From an uncultured Allomuricauda sp. (GTDB taxonomy: Bacteria; Bacteroidota; Bacteroidia; Flavobacteriales; Flavobacteriaceae): a stretch of DNA of 17,693 nucleotides. The notes beneath the pieces were generated by a model. That model searched no databases, was not told the DNA's origin, and was given only the letters and a program-made list of their open reading frames with translations. A program made the position numbers and the translations under genes. Location: positions 1 through 17,693 of the forward strand of contig CALDPL010000235.1 in NCBI GenBank assembly GCA_937911965.1, written 5' to 3'. The first letter of the stretch is position 1; every line of letters begins with the position of its first letter. Shown here piece after piece: positions 8,759-16,408 of the stretch.

Positions 8759-9538
8759 TCAGAGTTTGAAACTGAAACCGTCCTCCGCCACTTTCTTTTC
8801 ATATTTTTCCTTGTCGAAGACATAGAGATAGGCCCCTTTTCTGGAAACGGTCATATCCTTCTCGTCCAACTTTATAAGTACGTCCAGGGAATTGATCTTA
8901 TTGATGAAGTTGCGTTTGTCCAATTTCTTGTCCAAGATGGATTCATAGAGGTTTTGAAGTTGTCGCATGGTGAACTTTTCGGGGAGGAGTTCAAAGCCTA
9001 TGGGCATGGTCATGGCCCTGCGCTGCAATCTCGAAATAGCCTTTTGGATCATTTTTCCATGGTCAAATATCAAGCTTGGGGCTTCCCCAAGATCAAACCA
9101 TCGGGCCGAATCGATCTGGATTCCGTCGAACTGGTGGGATTCCACGTCGATCAATGCAAAATAGGCCACCGAAATGGTACGTTGGCCGGGATCCCTGTCC
9201 ACCTTGCTATAGGTGTAGAGCTGTTCCATGTAGATATCGCTGAGGCCCGTGAGGGTACGCAAGACCCGAATCGCGGCCTGGTCCAGGTTTTCGTTCTTTT
9301 TCAGAAATCCCCCGATAAGGGACCACTTTCCCTTTTCGGGTTCGAAGTTTCTTTTGATCAACAGGATTTTCAGGTTGGTTTTGTCAAAGCCGAAAATTAT
9401 ACAGTCCACGGCCAAGAGCACCTGGTCTTCCTTTTGATAAAAATTTAATTGTGAGTTGATGTCCTTATCATCTGCCAATACGGCATCTTTGGGTAGTTCC
9501 ATAGGGTTAAAATTCCGAAATCTAATATATTTCAACAA
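8759..9538 (-). CDS. araR: AraR, Nudix-type L-arabinose-responsive transcriptional regulator
   Basis: A 259-residue regulator of the Bacteroidota AraR family (Nudix-like effector domain plus winged helix), like Bacteroides thetaiotaomicron BT_0354, where L-arabinose binding releases the repressor from DNA. Residues about 38-165 are the Nudix fold (LLAVDCIIFGFD, FEPEKGKWSLIGGF). The Nudix box at 77-99 keeps Gly77, Glu83, Arg91 and Gly98, but the three later catalytic acids are Val92, Thr95 and Leu96, so hydrolysis is not expected. Residues about 177-257 are the DNA-binding part (PIGFELLPEKFTMRQLQNLY, DKRNFINKI). The start may be ATG 9538 or ATG 9502 (MELPKDAVLADD); homologs tend to have a short N-terminus, so 9502 is possible. 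It is divergent from araDA-galM-symporter and convergent with GH43. Likely targets are its own gene, the catabolic operon and perhaps the enzyme genes. Confidence 0.92.
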   Translation of the reverse strand: MLKYIRFRNFNPMELPKDAVLADDKDINSQLNFYQKEDQVLLAVDCIIFGFDKTNLKILLIKRNFEPEKGKWSLIGGFLKKNENLDQAAIRVLRTLTGLSDIYMEQLYTYSKVDRDPGQRTISVAYFALIDVESHQFDGIQIDSARWFDLGEAPSLIFDHGKMIQKAISRLQRRAMTMPIGFELLPEKFTMRQLQNLYESILDKKLDKRNFINKINSLDVLIKLDEKDMTVSRKGAYLYVFDKEKYEKKVAEDGFSFKL

Positions 9539-9582
9539 ATTTCCGTTACAGAAAAGCTTCGTTAATTATATATTGGAAGGCA

Positions 9583-9613
9583 CAAAGTTAAGTTTATTAT
9601 GAATTTTCCAAAA
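9583..9613 (-). promoter_or_regulatory. araR promoter, Bacteroidota consensus
   Basis: Read on the minus strand, TTTTG (9613-9609) is followed after 18 bases by TAACTTTG (9590-9583), a full match to the Bacteroidota -7 element TAnnTTTG with a -33 TTG/TTTG element. Transcription would begin around 9577, giving a leader of about 40 bases to ATG 9538 or about 75 to ATG 9502. Confidence 0.7.
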
Positions 9614-9640
9614 CATTTACCCTTCAAAGGATTGTAAATG
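9614..9640. promoter_or_regulatory. Inverted repeat CATTTAC-N13-GTAAATG, possible regulator site
   Basis: Perfect 7-base arms (CATTTAC at 9614-9620, GTAAATG at 9634-9640) lie directly upstream of the araR -33 element. The total span of 27 bases equals that of the better palindrome at 9722-9748, which would suit one dimeric protein. In such AT-rich DNA a chance origin is possible. Confidence 0.35.
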
Positions 9641-9721
9641 AGTAAAATAATTTCAAAACAATTGTAGTGTAAAAATAACACATAAAAATTAAAAATTAAT
9701 TTGTTTTACCGCCCGATCTTT

Positions 9722-9748
9722 TGTTTATTTATAAATGTAAAATAAACA
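9722..9748. promoter_or_regulatory. Candidate AraR operator: TGTTTATTT-N9-AAATAAACA
   Basis: A perfect inverted repeat with 9-base arms (9722-9730 and 9740-9748) and a 9-base spacer lies about 105 bases before the araD start. It is the strongest palindrome in the divergent gap, and AraR is the only regulator gene nearby, so it is the leading operator candidate for the araDA-galM-symporter operon. A repressor bound here would cover the weak promoter-like spacing at 9720-9750. I did not match it to a published AraR motif. Confidence 0.5.
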
Positions 9749-9851
9749 CTTCAAGATGGGGTCCCAATGTGACTTGGGTCTTGTCCGAGGGGGTTGGTCT
9801 AAAATGAAAAATACCTTAAAATCGGGCCGCTCCCTGTGTAAAGTTTAAACT

Positions 9852-10553
9852 ATGAATTCAAAATACAAATCCCTCAAAGAGGAATGTTATCGGGCCAATA
9901 TGGAACTCAATGCCCTTGGTCTGGTCGTATACACCTTTGGCAATGTCAGTGCCGTGGACCGTGAAAGTGCTGTATTTGCGATAAAACCAAGCGGGGTTCC
10001 CTATGCGGACCTCAGGGCGGAGGACATGGTCATTGTGGATTTTGACAACAAGGTTGTGGAAGGCCGGTTGAGACCGTCCTCGGATACCAAGACCCATAGC
10101 CATTTGTACCGGAATTGGGAGCATATCGGAGGTGTCGCCCACACCCATGCCCTGTATTCCGTGGCCTGGGCACAGGCACAAAGGGATATTCCCATTTTCG
10201 GGACCACCCATGCGGACCACCTGACCAAGGATATCCCTTGCGCCCCACCCATGTCCGACGATCTGATCCAAGGGGACTATGAACACAATACCGGGACCCA
10301 GATCCTGGATTGCTTCAAGCAGCGCGGTTTGGACCCCCTTGAAGTGGAAATGGTGCTGGTGGGCAACCACGGTCCCTTTGCCTGGGGGAAGAATGCGGCA
10401 AAGGCCGTGTACAACGCCAAAGTATTGGAAACGGTGGCACAGATGGCCTATTTGACCCTTCAGATCAATCCCGATGCCCCAAGATTAAAGGATTCACTCA
10501 TTAAAAAACACTACGACCGAAAACATGGCAAAAATGCCTATTACGGTCAATAA
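9852..10553 (+). CDS. araD: L-ribulose-5-phosphate 4-epimerase
   Basis: A 233-residue cytoplasmic class II aldolase-fold enzyme, the usual length of AraD, converting L-ribulose 5-phosphate to D-xylulose 5-phosphate. Zinc ligands are present: His97 and His99 in GVAHTHALYS, and His173 in GNHGPFAWG. Asp122 in TTHADHL and a tyrosine at the C-terminus (Tyr230 or Tyr231) match the catalytic Asp120 and Tyr229 of the E. coli enzyme. Phosphate-site features near the N-terminus (GNVSAVDR, KPSGVPY) are also seen. It is the first gene of the catabolic operon here; araA starts 18 bases later. In many Bacteroidota araB comes first in this operon, but the upstream gap has no room for it. Expression is probably controlled by AraR through the divergent region. 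Confidence 0.95.
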   Translation: MNSKYKSLKEECYRANMELNALGLVVYTFGNVSAVDRESAVFAIKPSGVPYADLRAEDMVIVDFDNKVVEGRLRPSSDTKTHSHLYRNWEHIGGVAHTHALYSVAWAQAQRDIPIFGTTHADHLTKDIPCAPPMSDDLIQGDYEHNTGTQILDCFKQRGLDPLEVEMVLVGNHGPFAWGKNAAKAVYNAKVLETVAQMAYLTLQINPDAPRLKDSLIKKHYDRKHGKNAYYGQ

Positions 10554-10571
10554 CCTACCTTATCCAAAACA

Positions 10572-12077
10572 ATGAAAACAACTACCAAAGAAATCTGGTT
10601 TGTGACCGGGAGCCAACACCTGTACGGACTTGAAACCCTTGAAGAAGTCGCCTCAAATTCCAGGCATATTGTGGAAGGCCTGAACGCCTCAAGAACAATG
10701 CCCCTTGTCCTTGTCTTTAAAGGGGTGGTCACCACCCCGGAAGAAATCTTGGGCCTATGCAGGGAAGCGAACAACAATCCCGACTGCATTGGATTGTTGA
10801 CCTGGATGCATACCTTTTCCCCGGCAAAGATGTGGATTTCCGGTCTTTCCATCCTCGAGCGGCCCATCTGCCACCTGCACACCCAATACAATGCGGGAAT
10901 TCCTTGGGACCGCATTGATATGGACTTCATGAACTTGAACCAATCGGCCCACGGGGACCGGGAATTCGGCCATATGATGACCCGGATGGGGAAGGAGCGC
11001 AAAGTAGTGGTGGGGCATTGGAAGGACGAGAAGGTGCAACAGAAAATTGGATTATGGGCAAGAGTGGCCCTGGGTTGTGATGAACTCAGAAATCTGAAGG
11101 TGGCCCGAATTGGGGACAATATGCGCCAAGTGGCGGTGACCGAAGGGGACAAAGTGGAGGCCCAAATGCGTTTCGGGGTCTCCGTGAACGGCTATGATTC
11201 TTCCGATATTACCAAGATTATCGACGATCTGGATCAAAAATCGATCGATTTACTTTTGGAAAACTATGAATCCGATTATACCTTGTCCGCTGAATTGATG
11301 AAAAATGGGGCCCGAAGGGAATCCCTGGTCGAGGCAGCCAAGATAGAATTGGGACTGCGAACCTTTTTGGAGGACGGGGGGTTCAAGGCCTTTACGGATA
11401 CCTTTGAAAATTTGGGAACCCTCAGGCAGTTGCCCGGTTTGGCCGTACAGCGCCTAATGGCCGATGGTTATGGATTTGGAGGGGAAGGGGACTGGAAGAC
11501 GGCGGCCCTTTTAAGATCTATGAAGACCATGGCCTTTGGATTGGAAGGGGGAACTTCCTTTATGGAAGATTATACCTATCACTTCAACGGGGAGAAAGAC
11601 TATGTGTTGGGCTCCCATATGTTGGAAATCTGCCCCAGCATCTCGAGTGGAAAGCCCCGTTGCGAGGTACATCCCTTGGGGATCGGGGGGAAGGAAGACC
11701 CGGTCCGCCTGGTGTTCAACTCCCCCGCAGGGAAGGCCATCAACGCCTCCTTGGTCGACCTGGGAGGTCGTTTCCGACTGATCGTAAACGAGGTGGAGGC
11801 GGTAAAACCCCTGGCCGACCTGCCCAAATTGCCGGTGGCCCGGGTGCTGTGGGAGCCCAAACCAGATCTAGAAGTGGCCGCAACGGCTTGGATCTATGCG
11901 GGTGGGGCACACCATACGGTATACAGCCAGGCCCTGACGACCGAGTATATGGAGGATTTTGCGGAAATTTTCGGAATCGAACTATTGGTGATCGACGCCG
12001 ATACCAAAATAAGGGAGTTCAAAGATCGAATACGAGCCAACGGGGCCTATTATCATTTGTTCCGTCACGGCATGTAA
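10572..12077 (+). CDS. araA: L-arabinose isomerase
   Basis: A 501-residue enzyme of normal AraA length that interconverts L-arabinose and L-ribulose in the cytoplasm, usually as a manganese-dependent oligomer. The metal and catalytic residues line up with E. coli Glu306, Glu333, His350 and His450: Glu305 in [10 protein letters not shown], Glu332 in [10 protein letters not shown], His349 in LGSHMLE and His448 in GGAHHTVYS. The N-terminus ([13 protein letters not shown]) and substrate-site segment ([20 protein letters not shown]) are typical. It lies between araD and galM, with gaps of 18 and 40 bases, in one operon. Start ATG 10572 fits the family N-terminus; the upstream sequence is A-rich without a clear Shine-Dalgarno site. 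Confidence 0.97.
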   Translation: MKTTTKEIWFVTGSQHLYGLETLEEVASNSRHIVEGLNASRTMPLVLVFKGVVTTPEEILGLCREANNNPDCIGLLTWMHTFSPAKMWISGLSILERPICHLHTQYNAGIPWDRIDMDFMNLNQSAHGDREFGHMMTRMGKERKVVVGHWKDEKVQQKIGLWARVALGCDELRNLKVARIGDNMRQVAVTEGDKVEAQMRFGVSVNGYDSSDITKIIDDLDQKSIDLLLENYESDYTLSAELMKNGARRESLVEAAKIELGLRTFLEDGGFKAFTDTFENLGTLRQLPGLAVQRLMADGYGFGGEGDWKTAALLRSMKTMAFGLEGGTSFMEDYTYHFNGEKDYVLGSHMLEICPSISSGKPRCEVHPLGIGGKEDPVRLVFNSPAGKAINASLVDLGGRFRLIVNEVEAVKPLADLPKLPVARVLWEPKPDLEVAATAWIYAGGAHHTVYSQALTTEYMEDFAEIFGIELLVIDADTKIREFKDRIRANGAYYHLFRHGM

Positions 12078-12117
12078 CCCAAAGACAAGGCATCAACAAA
12101 CAGATCAAAAATACATC

Positions 12118-13299
12118 ATGAAGAGAATCCATCCATCCGCAATTGGTTTTGTTTTATTTTTATCAATTTTGACCCTGGGCTGCAAAGACAACAAAAAGGA
12201 TAACGAGTTGGACCAAAAAACCAAAACCGTACAAGTGGTCGAAACCTTGGAGAAAACTCCCTACGGGGAACTGCCCGATGGGAGAAAAGTGGAACGGTAT
12301 ACCTTGAGGAACAAAGCGGGCATGGAAATCGATGTGATCACTTACGGTGGCATCATAACCCGCTGGACCGCCCCCGACAAAAATGGCGATTACGGGAACG
12401 TCGTCCTTGGATTTGACAACCTGGCCCAATACCTGGAGGGCAATCCCTATTTCGGGGCCCTGATCGGTCGTTACGGCAATCGTATCGCCAAAGGAAACTT
12501 TGAGCTCGATGACACGACCTACAGCCTGGCCACCAATGATGGGGATAACCACCTTCACGGAGGGGAAAAGGGCTTCGACAAAGTCCTTTGGCAGGCCCAA
12601 GGGATGAAGACGGCCGAAGGGCCTGCATTGGTACTTTCATATACCTCCAAGGATGGGGAAGAGGGATACCCCGGTACCCTAAAGGTCGAGGTGACCTACA
12701 CCCTGACCGAGGACAATGCACTGGACATCCATTACCGGGCCAATACCGACAAACCCACCATTGTAAACCTGACCCAACACAGTTATTTCAACCTTTCGGG
12801 GGATTTTGGACACAACATCCTGGACCATGAACTTTCCCTGGTAGCAGACCGTTATATTCCCGTAGATTCGGGTTTGATCCCCACCGGTGAACTCAGGCCG
12901 GTCGCGGGCACCCCTTTTGACTTTACCCAAGCCAAGGCCATTGGACAGGACATCGATGGGGAGGATGGACAATTGAAACTGGGACAGGGCTACGACCACT
13001 GTTGGGTACTCGATAAGGGGGCAGGGAGCTTTTCCTTGGCCGCAAGCGCGTACCATTCGGGTACGGGACGATTCCTGGAAGTGTTTACCGAGGAACCGGG
13101 CATCCAATTCTACAGCGGCAACTTTTTGGACGGCAGCCTGCCTTCCCCCCAGGGGGGGACCTACGGGCGTCGGGCCGGATTCTGCCTGGAAACCCAACAT
13201 TTTCCGGACAGTCCCAACCAAGGGGACTTTCCTTCGGTAAGACTGGACCCTGGGGAAACCTACACCACGAGAACCCTATATAGACTTACAACCAAATAA
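12118..13299 (+). CDS. galM: Aldose 1-epimerase (mutarotase), predicted lipoprotein
   Basis: A 393-residue galactose mutarotase-fold protein that should interconvert alpha and beta anomers of an aldose. Active-site residues match Lactococcus GalM: His147 (NHLHGGEKGFDK), His221 (LTQHSYFNLSG) and the base Glu358 (FCLETQHFPDSPNQ). It begins with a lipoprotein signal: charged MKRIH, a hydrophobic stretch, and lipobox LTLGC with Cys22, followed by KDNKKDNE and a linker of about 25 residues. It should therefore be anchored in the cell envelope rather than the cytoplasm, converting anomers before uptake. The charged residues after the Cys only partly resemble Bacteroidota surface-export signals, so periplasmic or surface exposure is undecided. 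The symporter starts only 7 bases downstream, suggesting coupled expression and function. Confidence 0.93.
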   Translation: MKRIHPSAIGFVLFLSILTLGCKDNKKDNELDQKTKTVQVVETLEKTPYGELPDGRKVERYTLRNKAGMEIDVITYGGIITRWTAPDKNGDYGNVVLGFDNLAQYLEGNPYFGALIGRYGNRIAKGNFELDDTTYSLATNDGDNHLHGGEKGFDKVLWQAQGMKTAEGPALVLSYTSKDGEEGYPGTLKVEVTYTLTEDNALDIHYRANTDKPTIVNLTQHSYFNLSGDFGHNILDHELSLVADRYIPVDSGLIPTGELRPVAGTPFDFTQAKAIGQDIDGEDGQLKLGQGYDHCWVLDKGAGSFSLAASAYHSGTGRFLEVFTEEPGIQFYSGNFLDGSLPSPQGGTYGRRAGFCLETQHFPDSPNQGDFPSVRLDPGETYTTRTLYRLTTK

Positions 13300-13306
13300 C
13301 CAATTT

Positions 13307-14926
13307 ATGAAAACACTGGATCTTTACGATTGGATAACCATTTCCGCCTATTTCATCATTCTTTTGGGTATAGCCGCATGGGTAATACGCAGGAGGAAGG
13401 AAAACACCGAGGACTATTTCCTGGCCGGTAGGAACGTGGGATGGTTCGTGGTGGGCGCCTCCATTTTTGCCTCCAACATTGGATCCGAGCACGTTGTGGG
13501 CCTTGCAGGTGCCGGTGCCGGGGACCGCTTGCCCATGCTGATCTACGAAATCCAAGCCTGGGTGGTCTTGATATTGGGCTGGGTGTTCCTGCCCTTTTAC
13601 GCCCGTGCAGGGGTCTTCACCATGCCAGAATTTTTGGAAAAGCGATTTGATGCCCGATCTCGATGGATCCTATCTGTTTTTTCCATTGTGGCCTATGTGC
13701 TCACCAAGATTTCGGTGACCATCTACGCAGGGGGAATCGTAGTTTCGGCCCTCTTGGGCATTGATTTTTGGACCGGTGCCATCGCCACGGTGGTTTTGAC
13801 CGGTGCCTATACCATTCTAGGGGGAATGCGTGCCGTGGTCTATACGGAAACCTTGCAGGCCATTGTATTGGTGGTCGGGGCCGCTGTGCTCACCATAATT
13901 GGATTGGACCAGGTTGGTGGATGGCAAAGTATGAAGGAGACCGTGACCCCGGAATACCTCAATATGTGGCGTTCGGCCTCCGATCCGGACTTTCCTTGGC
14001 CCACCCTTTTGATCGCCAGTACGATCACGGGAATTTGGTATTGGTGTACCGACCAGTACATTGTGCAGCGGGCACTTACCGCCAAAAACATCAAAGAGGG
14101 CAGGAGAGGGACCATTTTTGGGGCCATCCTAAAACTGTTGCCCGTATTCCTTTTCTTGATTCCCGGGGTCATTGCCCTTACCCTTAAAATGAGGGGGGAG
14201 CTGCATTGGGACTCGCCCGATGAGGCCTTTCCGGTCTTGATGAGCAATCTATTGCCCTCTGGATTGAGGGGCTTGGTCGCAGCAGGACTTCTGGCAGCCT
14301 TGATGAGTTCCCTGGCCTCGGTGTTCAATTCCTGCTCCACCTTGTTCACTGTGGATATCTATAAGAAATTGAGGCCCAATACCCCTGAGAAGAAATTGGT
14401 GCGCACCGGTCAGATTGCCACCGTGATCACCGTAATCATTGGAATCATCTGGATTCCGATCATGTCCAATATCTCCGGCGTACTGTACGAATATTTGCAA
14501 AGTGTACAATCCTATATCGCCCCACCGATCACGGCCGTGTTCCTCTTGGGTATCTTCCACAAAAGGATCAATGCCCAGGGGGCCTTCGTCACCTTGGTCG
14601 TGGGCTTTATCGTGGGAGCCCTGAGGATAGTCCTGGAATTGGTCAAGGATTCCTTTGATCCCAATAGTATATGGTTCTTTATCGGGGACATGAATTTCTT
14701 GGCCTTTGCGTCCTGGTTCTTCCTTTTCTGCATCATCTTGATCTTGGTGGTCAGCTATGCCACAAAGGCCCCAACGGAAGAGAAATTGACGAACTTGACC
14801 TACGCCACCATTACCGAGGAAGAGAAGGCCAAGAACAGGAACAGTTACAATTGGAAGGACATCGCCATATCATTGGCCGTTATCGCAGTGGTCATCTATG
14901 TGATGGTCTGGTTTAACGGAAAATAG
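13307..14926 (+). CDS. araT: Sodium/solute symporter (SSS/SLC5 family), probable L-arabinose importer
   Basis: A 539-residue inner-membrane protein of the SSS family (vSGLT-like LeuT fold) with about 13-14 hydrophobic helices. Diagnostic segments are the first helix ending in RRRKENTEDYFLAGR, the unwound region GASIFASNIGSEHVVGLAG, TGAYTILGGMRAVVYTETLQ, and SSLASVFNSCSTLFTVDIYKK at 334-354, which corresponds to the sodium-site helix of vSGLT. Its place as last gene of araD-araA-galM and control by a nearby AraR point to sodium-coupled uptake of L-arabinose across the inner membrane, as for the araT genes of other Bacteroidota. The symbol rests on this context; sugar specificity cannot be read from sequence. 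A strong terminator follows 35 bases after the stop. Confidence 0.9.
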   Translation: MKTLDLYDWITISAYFIILLGIAAWVIRRRKENTEDYFLAGRNVGWFVVGASIFASNIGSEHVVGLAGAGAGDRLPMLIYEIQAWVVLILGWVFLPFYARAGVFTMPEFLEKRFDARSRWILSVFSIVAYVLTKISVTIYAGGIVVSALLGIDFWTGAIATVVLTGAYTILGGMRAVVYTETLQAIVLVVGAAVLTIIGLDQVGGWQSMKETVTPEYLNMWRSASDPDFPWPTLLIASTITGIWYWCTDQYIVQRALTAKNIKEGRRGTIFGAILKLLPVFLFLIPGVIALTLKMRGELHWDSPDEAFPVLMSNLLPSGLRGLVAAGLLAALMSSLASVFNSCSTLFTVDIYKKLRPNTPEKKLVRTGQIATVITVIIGIIWIPIMSNISGVLYEYLQSVQSYIAPPITAVFLLGIFHKRINAQGAFVTLVVGFIVGALRIVLELVKDSFDPNSIWFFIGDMNFLAFASWFFLFCIILILVVSYATKAPTEEKLTNLTYATITEEEKAKNRNSYNWKDIAISLAVIAVVIYVMVWFNGK

Positions 14927-14961
14927 TCCAAGACCCCCTCGGTCCGGAAATCACGAATTGC

Positions 14962-15004
14962 ATCCGCCCCATACGGACCTTACCGATGGGGCGGATTTTT
15001 ACTT
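14962..15004 (+). terminator. Intrinsic terminator of the araDA-galM-symporter operon
   Basis: Perfect 11-base arms ATCCGCCCCAT (14962-14972) and ATGGGGCGGAT (14986-14996) enclose a 13-base loop and are followed by a T-rich tail from 14996. The stem is GC-rich and the T run is on the plus-strand side only, so it ends the symporter transcript and does not serve the opposing TolC gene. Nothing else is evident up to 15091. Confidence 0.88.
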
Positions 15005-15091
15005 TTATGTGGTACCGGGGAATGCCCATGGAAATGAAAGGGGGGACAAAAAAGGGATAGGGTTATTGGAGGGTGATTTGGGATTTACAAC

Positions 15092-16408
15092 CTATTGGCC
15101 TATATCCAGGTTTCCGGCCAGTTGTTTTAGGATAATTTCCGACAGCTTGGCCTGGAACTTTGCATTGCTATGGCGTACACTGGCATTGATATAGTTCAAT
15201 TGCGCCGTTCTGAACTCAATGGTCGGAATGATGCCAATCCTGTATTTTTCAACGGTTATATCCAAGTTTTCCTTGGCGATGGCCTCATTTTTTGTCTCCA
15301 GTTCCATCAAGCTTATGTTGGTCAGATAGGTTTGATATGTGGAATTGACCAGGGACAAAAGGGCCTCTTCCTGTTGGGATATGGCAATTTCCGAGTTTTC
15401 CAGGGCCAATTTTCCAATTTTTTCATTGCGGTTTTGCCTAAATCCGTCAAAGAGGTTGAGGCTTGCACCGAAGCCATAGCTGAAGCCACTGGATTCCGAG
15501 GTTGTGGCAAAGCCAAGTCCCGATTCTGAACTGCCGACATTATAACCGGAACTCACAAATAGGGTGGGGAAGCGGGCAGCCTTCACCTGTTTGAGTTCCA
15601 GTTCACTGATACGTTTGTTTATTTTTTCGGCCATCAACAGTGGATTTTCCTGGGCCACCCTTTGCTCCAGATCGTCCAATCGCAGATTTCGGTCCACAAA
15701 GATTTCGGGTATAACCTTAAAATCCAATTTGATGTCCCTTGCCAATTGTTGGTTCAACAAGATCTTGGTATTCTTGTGGAGCTCTTGTTGACGTTGCATC
15801 AAGGTAAGGTCCGTATTGAGGTCCACCTGTGCATTGAGCACCTCCAGTTTTGAAGCTTTTCCAATGGTGAAACGGTTTTGGGCGAGTTCCACCCGTTGGC
15901 GGGAAATGATCAATGTGCTGTCCAGGGCCTCCAATTGTTGATGTTGTTGTACCAGGTCATAATAGGTGATCAAGACCTCCCCAACGGAGGTCAGTATGGC
16001 TTGTTTCAATTCGGTCTCCCCCAGTTTCTGGGTCTCCTTCAACTGCTGGTGGTTTGCAAACATGCGAAGCCCGTCAAATACGGTCCATTCCAAGGCCACC
16101 CCGTAATTGAAATTCTTGTTCCTCACATTGTCCTCTTCCAGGAAGGTCCCATTGGATCTGGTCTGGGATATATTTTGTATGCTCCTGTTGTCGGAGAGGT
16201 TGGCCCCAACCCTGGGAAGCATCCCTGCCTGTCCCGCACTGACCCCGAGTTCATCGATCTTGAGTTCGTTCCGTGCCGTCTTTATATCGTAATTGTTCTC
16301 AAGGGCAATCTGCACCGCTTCGCTTACGGTAAGGATTTCCTGTGAAATCCCCATAAGGGTGGTGCCCAAAATACATATCAAGCTAAACAGTTGCTTCTTA
16401 CCGGCCAT
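15092..16408 (-). CDS. TolC-family outer membrane efflux protein
   Basis: An exported outer-membrane-factor protein of about 438 residues, which would form the trimeric outer-membrane exit duct of an RND pump. I chose ATG 16408 (MAGKKQLFSLICILGTTLMG, signal cut near SQE) because the in-frame ATG at 16423 would put MNCQN before the signal peptide and lengthen the overlap with the upstream gene. The mature part opens with LTVSEAVQIALENNYDIKTA, typical of the family, and repeats this helical pattern in its second half, as expected for two OEP domains; long amphipathic helices rich in Gln, Glu and Leu follow. The RND permease gene ends at 16398, overlapping by 11 bases, so the two are translated together. 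It points toward the ara operon, from which the terminator region separates it. Confidence 0.9.
   Translation of the reverse strand: MAGKKQLFSLICILGTTLMGISQEILTVSEAVQIALENNYDIKTARNELKIDELGVSAGQAGMLPRVGANLSDNRSIQNISQTRSNGTFLEEDNVRNKNFNYGVALEWTVFDGLRMFANHQQLKETQKLGETELKQAILTSVGEVLITYYDLVQQHQQLEALDSTLIISRQRVELAQNRFTIGKASKLEVLNAQVDLNTDLTLMQRQQELHKNTKILLNQQLARDIKLDFKVIPEIFVDRNLRLDDLEQRVAQENPLLMAEKINKRISELELKQVKAARFPTLFVSSGYNVGSSESGLGFATTSESSGFSYGFGASLNLFDGFRQNRNEKIGKLALENSEIAISQQEEALLSLVNSTYQTYLTNISLMELETKNEAIAKENLDITVEKYRIGIIPTIEFRTAQLNYINASVRHSNAKFQAKLSEIILKQLAGNLDIGQ

Larger units (their letters stand above)
9539..9851. promoter_or_regulatory. Divergent regulatory region between araR and araD
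   Basis: This 313-base gap has no convincing gene and is far more AT-rich than its flanks. It contains the araR promoter (9583-9613), inverted repeats centred near 9627, 9674 and 9735, and near the araD end a GC-richer leader with a possible hairpin (9752-9783). No good TTTG/TAnnTTTG promoter was found on the plus strand. The nearest weak arrangement is TTTG at 9720-9723 with TAAACACT at 9743-9750, spaced 19 bases, which would lie under the best operator candidate. Confidence 0.7.

Noticed and set aside
9720..9750. Plus-strand promoter for araD (TTTG-N19-TAAACACT)
   Set aside because: The spacing fits but the -7 element keeps only TA of TAnnTTTG, so I mention it in the regulatory region without calling a promoter.
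9843..9850. Palindrome GTTTAAAC just before the araD start
   Set aside because: Eight bases of mostly A/T are expected by chance, and the position next to the start codon gives it no clear role.
14937..14950. Sequence after the symporter resembling the inverse of the araD leader (CCGAGGGGGT at 9785 region)
   Set aside because: About 10 matching bases in G-rich DNA; too short to call a repeat.
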